A stretch of 64,000 bases of DNA, from positions 174,501 through 238,500 of the forward strand of contig JAQGDQ010000141.1 of the NCBI GenBank assembly GCA_030141605.1, in the 5' to 3' direction. This stretch comes from Tubiluchus corallicola (taxonomy: Eukaryota; Priapulida; Priapulimorpha; Priapulimorphida; Tubiluchidae). A program made the translations under genes and the position numbers. Positions 25,436 through 37,227 of this stretch are shown here, piece after piece (the first letter of the stretch is position 1; each line of letters opens with the position of its first letter). A model generated the notes under the pieces. It made no database searches. It was not told the DNA's origin and saw only the letters and a program-made list of their open reading frames with translations.

Positions 25436-25960
25436 AGCCACTACACACTGTTTGTCCCAAGTAAAAATATGTTACATTCTATCGTCATACACCACTATAC
25501 ATTGTTTGTCCCTAATAAAAACACGTTACACTGTATCATCATACACCACTATACATTTTTTGTCCCTAATAAAAACATATTACACTGTATCGCCATACAC
25601 CACTGTACATTTTTTGTCCCTAATAAAAATATGTTACACTGTATCGCCATACACCACTGTACATTTTTTTGTCCCCAATAAAAACATGTTACACTGTATC
25701 GCCATACACCACTATACATTTTTTGTCCCTAATAAAAACATGTTACACTGTATCGCCATACACCACTATACATTTTTTGTCCCTAATAAAAACATGTTAC
25801 ACTGTATCGCCATACACCACTATACATTTTTTGTCCCTAATAAAAACATGTTACACTGTATCGCCATACACCACTATACATTTTTGTCCCTAATAAAAAC
25901 GTTACACTGTATCGCCATACACCACTATAGATTGTTTGCCTCTAACAAAAACATAGAACA
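25436..25960. repeat. Minisatellite M2, 54-bp unit
   Basis: Nearly ten units of the type CACTATACATTTTTTGTCCC, TAATAAAAACATGTTACACT, GTATCGCCATACAC. The central units are almost identical and the outer ones more varied. The 54-base period (18 codons) keeps all plus-strand frames open, giving overlapping spurious frames of up to 197 codons. Confidence 0.9.
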
Positions 25961-26681
25961 AAAGACATTAGGACAGACAATATCTGTTTCCATGCACGAT
26001 AATTTAATGTTGTTTACGGCTGCACCCCTTCATAGTTTGTATTGAGCTCTGCTATGTATAAACGTTAATATAGCATTAGTTAGGTGGGGATTCCCGAGTT
26101 ATTACGTTGCGTTTTCTATCTAGGCGTCTAAGCACTTAATGCAGGAAGCCTTCGCCCAAGCTTGGCGCAGACCTCGGCTGATTCATCGCCCTCATTGCCT
26201 TAATAATCACGTGCTCTGTTTTGTTTTTACCAACGAAGAGAAATGGCTTCATATGAAAATCTACTCTTCTGCTGTATAGCAAAATCGTGAGAACAATGAT
26301 GTGGAAGATTGAAGAATGGAAAATATTGATCATTGTTAGGTTCATCAAGCTTTAAATTTAACCAACAACCTTTCTCAGATTAACTCGGTTTTCTTCATAT
26401 TTTTTACAGAATCAACTATTTTAGTACACACGTGCTTGCTATGAACTTTAGTCTGTTTACCATATACCGGTAACATGCAAGTTAATTCGTTGCAACATAA
26501 TACGAAAACGAAATAGTTAATGTTGGCAACAGTGGCTTAAGAATGACAACGGGCAAACAACAAATTTTTCGTGTACCGGCTAAATGATGAAAAAAATAAA
26601 ATGATATTTTCATAAAAAGAAATCTCGAAATTTTTCCATACCGCCAAATTATGTGCCCGAAATCCGAGCATTTTTTATCAC

Positions 26682-26696
26682 GGGGGGGGGGGGGGA
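26682..26696. repeat. Poly-G tract
   Basis: A run of about 14-15 G is flanked by TTTATCAC and ATGAGG. A similar but shorter run lies at 4959-4968. Such runs are rare in this AT-rich DNA. Confidence 0.8.
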
Positions 26697-27367
26697 TGAG
26701 GCAATTCCCGGTTCGAAGTTGACTCTAGAAAAATCGGCCGTACGTCTATGATGTGCATTTAATGCTCTACACGTCACGTGGTGTGCTAGTGCTTTGTAAG
26801 ATGAAACATAAAACCAAGTATGTTTTGTGTGCACACATGGTACATTAAATATAAAGATCTTGCCCTACCGGCCAAGCATAACGTTGACACTAGTGCAACC
26901 ACCGTCCACCAATAACGTCAGTATTCCCTAATGCAAAAGCACACTACGACGCACGTAAAGTGCTGATCTAATGCTAGGTAGTGAGTAGCCACTCAGACTA
27001 ACGCAGTTTTAGGCAAGTAAAGTTGAAGTATGTACTCACTAATAATGGCCAGGGATATTTGCTAAATGTAAGATCAATATTTTCTACCCAGAGACAACAG
27101 CTGCTGCTATTTCCAAGAACCAAGATCATCTTGCTTATTTCCGGTTACTGCGTCTCTAGCGTGATGGTCAGTAAATTGGAATTATGCAAATGACAGTGAA
27201 TGACAGTGCATGAAGCTCTTATAGCTTTTGGCGGTCAGTGTCTGACAGACTACATAGGCTCTGATCGCACTGATTGTCAAGCTTTTTAACATGCACAACG
27301 TTAACTTGCCGTTTGCATCTTTGATCCTCGGCAGGGTGTGAAATTATTATTTTTTCTACATTCATAT

Positions 27368-27451
27368 CCCTAAAGTCACTAACAATTAAATGCATAGGCG
27401 CTGTGAAATCCCTAAAGTCACTAACAATTAAATGCATAGGCGCTGTGAAAA
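27368..27451. repeat. Perfect 42-bp direct duplication
   Basis: ATCCCTAAAGTCACTAACAA TTAAATGCATAGGCGCTGTG AA occurs twice in immediate succession with no visible difference, which implies a recent event or an assembly duplication. Confidence 0.85.
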
Positions 27452-28534
27452 AAGAGGCAGAATTGGCTCTTAAGCTTTGACGGACTGGCTGGCCAACTGG
27501 CCGACTGACTGACTATCTAACTCCGATACACACTGAACTGAAAGTATTATTAGGTAGATTTTCTAAACTTTGGTGGTGACTTCCTCCCTAGTTTCACTTG
27601 GAATTTTCTACTCCTGTCCTGGCTGGCACGTTTCTTAGTTGCGCCCCAAAATTTTTTCTTCACATTTCATTTGTTTTCAATCTCTCATCCGTAGCCGGGC
27701 TGCCGGGTCGATGAACTTTAGGAGACTAGAGGGCACTTAGAGGAGGTGCTCTAATGCCCTCACATTAAGCCACTATGGTCAAAAGTTTTATTTTGATAAT
27801 TTTTACCTTGTGACTTGACTGTTTACCTTGGCTTCCATTTCTATAAAACTTTCCAGATCTTGTGCAGACCAATACCTATGCCGAGTTTGATGATTGCAGC
27901 TTCATCCATTTTGATTTTAGTGTGCAGACAGACATACAAACAGAGAGATAGACAAACACGAGCAAACATCCCAACCTCGCAATGACTATCCTTTTCAAAG
28001 ACCCAAACATTGTTCTACCTTATCGTACTTTACCATTCCACCAAGCTATTGTATTCTTTTAAAAACATGAAAAGTATTTAGTGAGAAACTTTCGTGTCCA
28101 TTATTCCTAAAACATCCACGATTTTTGTGGTGCTTCAAATGTCACATCTCTGTAATTTCACATATAGAAGCCGTTCGAAAGCGCATGCTTAACTGTTATT
28201 CGTGTTGGAAGGCATTGCTTCAGCAGGGTTCAAGAGGTTGTTGGCAATTCTGGAATACTCGTAGTGATTTGACTGACTTCATTTGGAAATCAATAGCGGA
28301 TTGACGTCCTTTCCATAATTGTAGGAGTGTGTTGACAATTGAGGCTTCGTCATGCCAGACGAACGTGATGAACAAATTAAAGATATCACCAGCGATGTGA
28401 ATCTATAGCCAGTCTATGAAGCAGAAACTTAATGAGCCTGACCTTTCATTATGTCATCAGCATAAACTTGTTGCGTTTAACTGGTTTAGAATTAACCACA
28501 GTAGTTGGGCTTGATCAAATTTGAACTCCATATA

Positions 28535-29020
28535 CCAGGTGGCGCAAAAAATGATTGATCATCTATATTACAAGAAGAACCAAATCGCTTGAGAATTATC
28601 AGGTTGATGTTACGGACGTTTATGAGTAAACGCCAAAAATCTTTGGTCGTTCCCTTAGATTAAATTCCAGATACCGTATTCCAGAGAATTAACACCCATT
28701 TTTTCTTGGTTGCAAATCTTTATCGGTGCTTTGTTTTCTGCAATGAAGACATGTTGTAAACTGGTTCATTTATTTATTGTTTTGTTGCCATGTATTGAGT
28801 ACTTTCTATGTCATTGTGGCTGTTTTTCAGTTGATGATTATGTAGCCAAAATTGTTTGATGCAAAAGTTTTTTAGCCATAACTTAAAAACCTCTAAAATG
28901 ATAAATCTGTAACTTTCACTGCTAAACGTAAATGTATTGTAATATCATACTGTGAAATTTCAACTTTGTAGGGCTCTTCGTTCTAATATTATTGTACGAC
29001 ATTTTTTCTGCGCCATCTGA
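28535..29020. mobile_element. Mariner-like MITE flanked by TA
   Basis: The left end CCAGGTGGCGCAAAAAATG and the right end, reversed, TCAGATGGCGCAGAAAAAATG are imperfect inverted repeats between TA dinucleotides (28533-28534, 29021-29022). The ends match the general form of Tc1/mariner-type elements. There is no coding capacity in 486 bases. Confidence 0.6.
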
Positions 29021-30561
29021 TATATGTAAAGGCCAGCCATCAGTGCAGTGCGCAGTTTTTAATCTCCATGGAGCAATGAAATCGAATTGTCCAAATGGAA
29101 AAATTGTGTATTTTTAGTAGAACTTTGAATTTCTCGCTTGATTGAAATCAATCGCGAAATGACCATTTTGTTGGTTTCAGAACATTCAACGTATTGAAAT
29201 CGATGCTGCACTGTAACTTAATTTTTCTGCCTGCTGCTTATCAAGCTTGTTCTATTTGCACAAGTTATCGTCATTTTATCAGTTTGAGTAGCAAGGCAAA
29301 ATAACACAGCGACCTGTTTGGTAAGCTTAACCAAAGTGAGAATCAATGTGTGCAGCTTTTGCCAACTTGCAAAGGTCATGCATTTGGTTGCAGATTTGTG
29401 AATTTGTAAATATTCGATCTCTGTTCTGTTTACTGTGTTGTTTTCTTTGCTGGCTTTCTAGAATTTCCCAGTTTTTGCAAACCTTAAGGCGCTCTTTACA
29501 AGTTAAGGTGGCCTGTTTACAAACAAGGCAGAAAAGCTAGAATTTAAGTCACGAACTGGTAAATTATTCATTTATCATGCTGGGAAGGCATTAATCCTTC
29601 CTTAATGGAGCTTATTTTATCGTTAATTGTCTCTTACATCGTTAATAATGCGGTCCATACGGTCATTTAAACACTGTCATTCTCGAGTTTGTCACGACCG
29701 TGTGGACGCTGAGAGTGATAGTGAAATTTGACTGTCATTCAAGTTTGACGATATCAAGCTGGATTTGATTTTCGTCAGTGTCGGTCATCACTCTCGGAAT
29801 GAACAACCCGTTTGTAGCGGGTGAGTAACGGGCCGCTGTCACTAAAAACAATGAAATATTAAAAAAGGCGACTGCATAAATTTCTTGTAGCTGCATGAGT
29901 GCAGAAATTCCCATGGGTGACTGTACGTAAGTTTTACAGACTTGTACAAGAAAATGTACGCGAACTTGGAGCTCGTACTGGGGCGACTAACCTGCAAAAG
30001 TGCAAGCTATGGTGCCTTGACGACCTACTCTTTTTGCATTATTTTGACGTGAAAATTTGTAATCAAAAATAATTGGTGTTATCCGAATATAATTTAAAAA
30101 TTCATTTGCGTTTCTACTTTTAATTCCCGAAAAATTTTATAATAACTTCGTGTTTTATTTCTTTGCCGAGGTTCCTTTTTTCTTTGATTTCACATTGCCT
30201 TTGCAGCACATGTTAAAACAAAGCTCGTTTTCATACAACCCATTTTGGCACCATTTTAGAAATGAAGAATAGAAGTTAGAGAACAGTTGTGTGCAAAGTA
30301 ACTGTTAATGAAAACTGATCGCTTGGATAGAGTTCAGTGTTTTGAATGTCATTCTTTGAATGTTGTCAGTCTCACCCAATCACTTTTGTGACTACGAGTT
30401 AGACTGTGTGTGGCTCGTACGTGTCCCAGACTCATCACTTCTTATCAGCATTAATTGTATTCACATTCTGACTTTTGTGAGTGCCTTTAGTCTTTATGTG
30501 GCTAAATTACCTACATAAAATACAGCAAATGAAATCATTTTAAACTGTGTGAATAATAATT

Positions 30562-30608
30562 TAAACAATTATTATTATTGTTGTTGTTGTCGTCGTCGTC
30601 GTCGTATA
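30562..30608. repeat. Compound trinucleotide microsatellite
   Basis: (ATT)n runs into (GTT)n and then (GTC)n, with about five GTC units, a stepwise change of repeat unit. Confidence 0.8.
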
Positions 30609-31882
30609 CATGTGCCATCTATTTGCAGGGCTATAACAGTTAATAATATTTACATGTCATTTTAAACAACTTACAAATTACAATTTAGCTATGCTAGCAT
30701 TTATTATAATTACCTGCTTAACTTGATATCAGTTACCTAAAATTGATTAATCCAGTCAGGTTAGTGACAAAATAAAATTATCTAACAAAATATTAGCAAA
30801 ATTAATTAAATGCAAAAGTTTTTTCTTTTAACGCCATTTACAAATTCACATATAAACAACAGATGATGTGGGATTTGCCTCCGTTCTAAACACTGGCACA
30901 TGTTATTTTCTGCATACACAATATTGAATAGGAAATTGAGAGTTACATGTAAGCGTGTGACTTCCTACATTTATTGTATGAGGACCATTTTTACTGAAAA
31001 TAGAAAACACATTGGCTAACTTGTGGAAGTCTGGTTCTTGGGAATTATGTCACCAGCGTGTAACAGGCATCTTCTAAAAGCGTGTTACACAGTATGTAGA
31101 CTTTTGAGGAATGTTATATTTTGCTCCTTGAATATGGCGGAGCATTGTAACTTCTGCAAAATATTGTAACTTTTAAAAGTCATTAAGGCGTTTTAACTGC
31201 GCAAGATGGCCTGAATCTATACGGCCACTGTGCATTATTATTTCACGTCCTGTGAATGGGACGTTTACCGGTTCTGGGATTATCCCGATGCTACTTCCGG
31301 TCGAGACTTGCGAGGGCAACCATGCAAGAATCTTTTATCTTCCTTCTTAATCATTTTCCTTGGTGTATTTGCTTTAGTTTTCAGTTTAATTCCACTTCAT
31401 CGCGCCTCATTGCGTTTTCTTTCGCTCGTTTAATAAGGATTTTTAATACCATCTTGGCGGTTACGACTAAAACCGAGTTTTGATTTATTATTACGCAGTC
31501 TTCACATTCTGCAAACTCCTTAGTTATTTAATCTCAGCTTCCAAAACTTCATCAATTGTTTGCCTACTGAAAATCTTTTCGCGTGCTGGGCTTAAGTGCT
31601 TTACATTGAATTGACGCAAATTAAAAATTGATGTGCGAGAATAAGCAGAGCTTTGCAACTTTGCAAGGATAAGTACATTGAATTTTCTTATCGAAATCAA
31701 TAATCGGCTGGTGGTGAGTCAATATTTTGCTACCTGACGGTGTTATCGAGTAATTACGTAAAGTGCTAAATGGAAAATTGATGTGTGCCAACTTGCTAAA
31801 AACTCATTTCTACTCATAGATTTTAATACAAAGAGCTCTACTAATGCCCGCCCACTCGCTGCCCAGCAGGAGCACTAGAAGC

Positions 31883-32238
31883 TTAAACAGGAAGAAAACA
31901 AAGCTTAAAAAATTCGTCTTGAAATTTTATATCACTAACATCTGTCTTATTTCGCACAGAACCTGCGTTAGCAGTAACGCTGTATAAACCTTATAAATTT
32001 AAACTCCCGGGATGACTGTTGGGCGCAGCCATTTTGAGGGTAGCCATTTGAAATGGCACACTGAAATGACAAAGCTGTGCTGTTTTGCCAGGAGGCCCGA
32101 ATATTTTAAATTATTAAGAATTTTCTTTTCTAATTGCACAAGTCTTTCAAACAGGTAAGCGTAATGCAAACTAATATAACTTTCTGTGTGAAGTTTTTTT
32201 AGGACATCCTTTAAAATAACCCTTTCTCCCTCTTTAAC
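31883..32238 (+). mobile_element. TTAA MITE family B, copy B2 (short form)
   Basis: TTAA lies at 31883-31886 and 32235-32238. The left end reads ACAGGAAGAAAACAAAGC and the right end, reversed, AGAGGGAGAAAGGGTTATT. It shares the TTCGTCTTGAAATTTTATATCAC and ATGACTGTTGGGCGCAGCC segments with the longer B copies but lacks their central 200-250 bases. Confidence 0.65.
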
Positions 32239-32417
32239 TGATCAATCATCCATTAAAATAACTATTTGACTAAATTACTGTTTGGTTATTAGTTCTTCTT
32301 TCCTTTAATTTCAATACACGCAAACCCAACAGCAATTTCTGTAAAGAACACATTAATAGATTTGGTCATAAATTGATAAAGACTAAACGAATTCTGTTTA
32401 AGCTGTTTAAGCAAAAC

Positions 32418-33029
32418 TTAAAGTAAAACCGGACCCAATCTTAAACTATTGCTCGAAATAATCTACCCTATAAAATATTGAAAGGTTTTTCCAAGAATAA
32501 CCCGCGTGAAATAATTATTACCCGCAGTGACGTAATTTTCTGCTCATGCCACTAGTACTTCGCTGTTACATGTATGCATTTCGCCATTTGCTAGTTAGAT
32601 GGGCATTAATGTCTGCATTTCGGAAACGGGTTGCATAAAAAACAGGTGCTGCACCTCTCACTTCAGAAGCGTTCAGTTGTGACGTAGTGCATACGTGAAA
32701 ACTCATGCATGACCACAGCAATAAACTTGAAATTTGAATTTCAAACTTAAAATTTGTCGAGTTCTTGTATATCACATTGAATATTCAGTAGCACTGTACT
32801 TTCGCTTTCGCAATCACGTGCAACATGCTCATGGGAACGTTTTTGCTGTTGAAAATTATGTTCATTTGTGTTGTGATCACTAACTGGGCTCGCCCGCCGT
32901 TAATTAAGTTGCTTAATTTATTATTCAATTACCAGAAACGCTTTGGCATTACTATAGGTCTTAAAATTTATATTTTTACCGTAGTTCAAATTGGAATAGG
33001 ATATAAAATATCATCCTGTTTTCCTTTAA
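32418..33029 (+). mobile_element. TTAA MITE family A, copy A4
   Basis: TTAA lies at 32418-32421 and 33026-33029. The left end AGTAAAACCGGACCC and the full internal sequence match A1 and A3. It lies only 180 bases after the family B copy at 31883-32238. The open frame at 32825 is part of the repeat. Confidence 0.7.
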
Positions 33030-34438
33030 AACTTTGGCATTGCACTTTACTACGGCGCATGTTTGTACCGCACGTTGATCTTAATTTGTTGTTCTTTATG
33101 CATGCTTAGTTAGGAAAAGCTTGATTAAAAATTTTAGAAGTGGTTTATGAGTAAATTAGAAGTTACTGATGTGACGAACAACCATAAATCGCACGGTGGC
33201 GCTAAGCACACATATTTACAGTCGCTGTAGTTGTCATAGTAAAGCTTTAGGTATTTTAGTTTCATGATCTCTTCTTGGCTTCAAGAAAAAAAACGAATAT
33301 TCAAGCATGCCAGGTTACGCAGAAGGCTGTAGAGTTCAGACTCTAGACAAAGACGGATGTATTTTGATTTTACTGTAGCGGCATTTCGATTAACCTCTAA
33401 CCAGAATCAATTTAGAATTTAGATTTTATTAAGCAGATTTTTAGGCCTTATTCGGAGCTCCCGACTAAACATAAAATCGTAAGTTTTATTGCGCATATAC
33501 AGTTGATACTGTATCTTTCGCAAAGTGTACAATGCATGTTCGTTCTGCCTTCAGACAATTCCAAAGTTCTAAAATGTTGTTTATCAGTTTAACAATCCGG
33601 TACCAAACCTCAGGTGCAATAGCTGAGGTGTGTAGCCTTGAGTAAACTTGAACTGTAGCGTCATTATTGTGGCTTACAATAATACCACTGCCATCCTATA
33701 TATAGATGATGGTCAAATTTTGGAGCCAGTGTCTTTGCAGTCCGCTTGCTTACGTTTATGTTTAGGCCCGTCTCTTGTACCTGATGGCGTGAGTGGTAAC
33801 CTAATGAAAAAGCTGTAAGTTATATAAGTAAATCTACCGTGAGCAGAAACTAGAAAACATTAAAAGAAAATTAATATGAAACAAAGCTGCAGAAACAAAA
33901 ATAAATTGGACGAGGTAGTTTTACGTTATTTTTATCTTTAGCTTTTGACCAAGCTTTAGATAAATATTTTTGATTGTGTTCTGATCCTTAAGTTTCTAGA
34001 CGCTACACTGGTAGAAGTCCAACAGACACTAATATACTGTAAACACTAAACTTTGCTGAATCATTTTCTTGGAGGCTTTAATAAACTCTGTTCTTTATTG
34101 CTTTAATATTGTAAGCTGTTTTGTTCGATATCCGTCGCCAGAATTGGTGTATGCATATATTATTTAAATACTTTTATGGGCAAGTATTGATGTATTGAGC
34201 ACTATGAGCAGCTGCTGTCGAGTTAAAACAGGGCGCTAGAGATTTTTCATTTATAGTCGAACTAAACCCTCACTGTAATAGAAGCTTTTACATTACAACA
34301 TAGAATCCTACTCTCATGACGAATATTATTTATTTTATGATAGACTTACTGTGAAACTTGCTTCTTTTGATTTTTTGTCACTTCGTTGTTAGCGGTATTA
34401 AATTTGAAGAACCGCCATTTTTCGTTGCGCGAGACAAA

Positions 34439-34446
34439 TGACGTCA
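34439..34446 (+). promoter_or_regulatory. Palindromic CRE (TGACGTCA) in a promoter-like stretch
   Basis: A full TGACGTCA lies in a CpG-richer patch (about 34410-34530) and 90 bases before a well-placed ATG (see the candidate exon at 34534). It is not inside any repeat I recognised. CREB/ATF-type factors bind this site; use here is inferred. Confidence 0.35.
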
Positions 34447-34533
34447 TGAGGTCACCAAAGATTGGTAAACAAACATCGGTAACCAACGACGCTTTCTGTA
34501 CCTTGTACGCCACTCCCGCTTAAGACCCGAAAC

Positions 34534-34571
34534 ATGGCCACCTTTACGGGTTCAAAATTTTCCAGAAAAAG
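34534..34571 (+). CDS. Candidate short first exon, doubtful
   Basis: An ATG in a strong start context (aacATGG) opens MATFTGSKFSRK plus two bases and meets a donor-like AAAAAG then gtaaat, phase 2. A CRE and CpG-richer DNA lie just upstream. The phase does not fit any acceptor exon found in this window, so it would need another exon or belong to another transcript. No in-frame stop precedes it closely. It may be chance. Confidence 0.2.
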
Positions 34572-35409
34572 GTAAATTATTTAATTGAACGGTTTCTTTT
34601 CTTTAATAATCACTATGAATCGTAATTAATCAGTGTAGAAGTTGTGAAACCAATAATGGTATTTCCCTATCATCGCAGCAAATTTTTCACAGTAATACAT
34701 TATGGTGCATTCTGTTAGTGATTCGCTGAAGCCTAACAGGGAGAAGTAGCATCGGCTACCGGAGTGATAAACAGTGATAATAAACATTTCCGAGCCAGAG
34801 TTTCAGTCTATCTTTCCCATCGTAAGACTGTAGATTGAACTAGATATACATTTGCAGATAAATGTGAACATTGTATATATTTATGTAGGTTATATATGTA
34901 CAGACTTCAGTATTCACTAGAACTTGTTACTTTTTTACACTATTAGCGATCTTTGTTTTTGTCTTACGTAAACATCTTTGAGCTCTTGAGTTATCACTGA
35001 AGTGTTGTTTGTTTACTAAGTTTAACTTCCAAAGTTCCAGTGTATTTAATGAAATCGTTTCGGATGAACTACCTTTGACTGAACCGTGTGAATACTGCTG
35101 TGCTTTCCCATTAACACACGGCAGGGTGTTGCTAATTGAATTTGCTGTAACAGTACCAATGAAATAATTCTTAACAAATAAGTTAAATAGGGCAATTTAA
35201 TAAGTACAAACACAAACAACTGGCTACTGACTTGAGAGCAAATTAGAACGTCCCATGTTATTAGTATACTTTTGTTACTTATGTTTTTGTGTTTTTTTCT
35301 TTTCTGTGTGCGCACAATTATGACTGCGTTTAAATCGCCTATATTATTAAAAAGTGTTTAGTACTTTTTGTGCTTTTTGCCTCATTCCTTTCACTTGAAG
35401 AAAATGTAC

Positions 35410-36180
35410 TCAATTTCTTTACTGTAAGCTAAAGAGTCTGTGATGGTTTAGACTTTATTCCCTGAAGATAATATACTAGACTTCTTTACTATGTAGGCTA
35501 AAGAGTCTGTGATGGTTTAGACTTTATTCCCTTCACCTGAAGATAATATACTAGACTTCTTTACTATGTAGGCTGAAGAGTCTGTGATGGTTTACACTTT
35601 ATTCCCCTTACCTGAAGATAATATACTAGACTTCTTTACTATGTAGGCTGAAGAGTCTATGATGGTTTTCACTTTATTCCTCTTACCTGAAGATAATATA
35701 CTAGACTTCTTTACTATGTAGGCTGAAGAGTCTGTGATGGTTTACACTTTATTCCCTTCACCTGAAGATAATATACTAGACTTCTTTACTGTAGGCTGAA
35801 GAGTCTGTGATGGTTTACACTTTATTCCCTTCACCTGAAGATAATATACTAGACTTCTTTACTGTAGGCTGAAGAATCTGTGATGGTTTACCTGAAGAGT
35901 CTGTGATGGTTTACACTTTATTCCCTTCACCTGAAGATAATATACTAAACTTCTTTACTGTAATCTGAAGAGTCTGTGATAGTTTACACTTTATTCCCTT
36001 CACCTGAAGATAATATTCTAGACTTCTTTACTGTAGGCTGAAGAGTCTGACACACACCCCACAAAAAAACAACCACACAAAACAACAACCACACAAACAC
36101 AACTTCATTCTCTTCCCCTGAAGATAATATACTAAACTTCTTTACTGTTGGCTAAAGAGTTTGTGATGGTTTAGACTGTA
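35410..36180. repeat. Minisatellite M3, 73-76-bp unit
   Basis: About ten units of the type GAAGAGTCTGTGATGGTTTA, CACTTTATTCCCTTCACCTG, AAGATAATATACTAGACTTC, TTTACT(AT)GTAGGCT. A CA-rich insertion (36050-36105, ACCACACAAA-like) interrupts the next-to-last unit. It ends about 500 bases before the P1 TATA box. Confidence 0.9.
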
Positions 36181-36674
36181 AAGTACAGTGTAATAGACAA
36201 ATTCTCCGAAAGTACACTTCAAAACAAGAAATAAATTTCGCAGCGTGTTGATCTGTTAGTGTTATAATCCTGGAAACAATATTAGTACAATGTTTCTGTG
36301 GTGCTGATTGTCTACCCTCTATTTGGTCCGATATGTAATGCACATTGTCTCTATGTTTCATGCAATAGGTCATATAACTTTAAAACTACACTACTCATAC
36401 TGTTACAGGTAAGATTGAGTTATCACGTATAATTTGCTATATAGACTTAAACTGTGATGCAATTGTAGCTATGAATTTCACAGATTTGAGTAACTGATTG
36501 CGTCTTTAATATTACATTTTCTTGCCTTCTTTATAATGCATTATAAATAATTTATTATTTGAGTAAGCGTACATTTTAAGTCAACAGAAAGTCCGTTATT
36601 GGGTTAATGTTTACAAATAAGTCATTGCTCCCACTTTATTACTATAATGCTCTTACACGTATCGATCTGTACGC

Positions 36675-36683
36675 TATATAAAG
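36675..36683 (+). promoter_or_regulatory. TATA box of the most upstream promoter (P1)
   Basis: A textbook TATATAAAG lies about 490 bases before the first in-frame ATG of exon 1a. Transcription would be expected to begin roughly 25-30 bases downstream, near 36705. The following stretch becomes richer in GC and CpG than its surroundings. The motif is seen directly; the start site is inferred. Confidence 0.55.
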
Positions 36684-36705
36684 TACAGTGAAGGTAATTC
36701 GAATA

Positions 36706-37173
36706 TTTGTCCCCAACCCTCTCTCAGCTGTTGCAGCTGTCGCAATACTCTTGTGTTTATGCTCGTGCGCATTCGAGCGAACGAAAAGAGGTCACATTTG
36801 GGGGGGGGGGGGCTCGGCGGTGTTTGGAACAGTCTGGTGTTCGTGAGTCAACACTTGAGTTGTTGTTGATCTATTTCAGCTAGGCTGCCAGCCGTCTTGG
36901 CTGTGGCTTTAGTGAGCATTGATCTGTTTATCATTTTGGTGAACCAGGCCTGGGTGTATGTGTGCTTCAGTTCAAGTCCTTGCTTCGGTTACTGGATCGT
37001 AAATTCCCTGACCTTGTGAATTTGTACGTTCACCAAGATTTTCTGGCGCTGTTGCTTACTGCATCTTTGCGTATCGGATTACACTACGCATTTTCTGTGA
37101 AAACATACCAGTGGTGGTGCTGCAAACTCATATTTTAATCCTTCGTTAATATTGAATTGATTCAGCCTTCGTT
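36706..37173 (+). other. Probable 5' UTR of exon 1a
   Basis: This stretch lies between the TATA box and the exon 1a ATG. It holds a run of 13 G at 36800-36812 and several upstream ATGs. A good 3' splice-site signal, ctatttcag, ends at 36879, so a transcript from further upstream could also enter this exon at 36880. The transcript boundaries are inferred, not seen. Confidence 0.4.
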
Positions 37174-37227
37174 ATGATAGCCAGTGATTTGGACTTGCCT
37201 AGGCAATCTCTACGTACTTACGTACAG
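37174..37227 (+). CDS. Exon 1a: first coding exon, N-terminus A of an unidentified Ser-rich protein
   Basis: Eighteen codons run from ATG to a 5' splice site (TACGTACAG then gtattc) and end in phase 0. They encode MIASDLDLPRQSLRTYVQ. A TGA lies in frame 21 bases upstream, which supports this ATG as the start, and the -3 base is G. The next exon with an open phase-0 acceptor is 43690-44178, giving the junction ...LRTYVQ/DLNHRRRATL..., a smooth continuation of charged sequence. The exon is too short to identify by family. It was chosen because ATG, upstream stop, donor, phase and a TATA box at a fitting distance all agree. Confidence 0.6.

Larger units (their letters stand above)
25965..31880. 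other. No gene seen outside the listed repeats
   Basis: The stretch contains the poly-G tract, the 42-bp duplication, the mariner-like MITE and the compound microsatellite. Otherwise it is AT-rich, with no exon-like composition and no frame I recognise. Confidence 0.45.

Noticed and set aside
25452-26045. 197-codon plus-strand open frame
   Set aside because: It is the 54-bp minisatellite read through. Other frames of the same array are open too, and the composition is not protein-like.
26136-26348. 70-codon minus-strand frame considered as a reverse-transcriptase piece
   Set aside because: No conserved LINE motif could be recognised in any frame on either strand.
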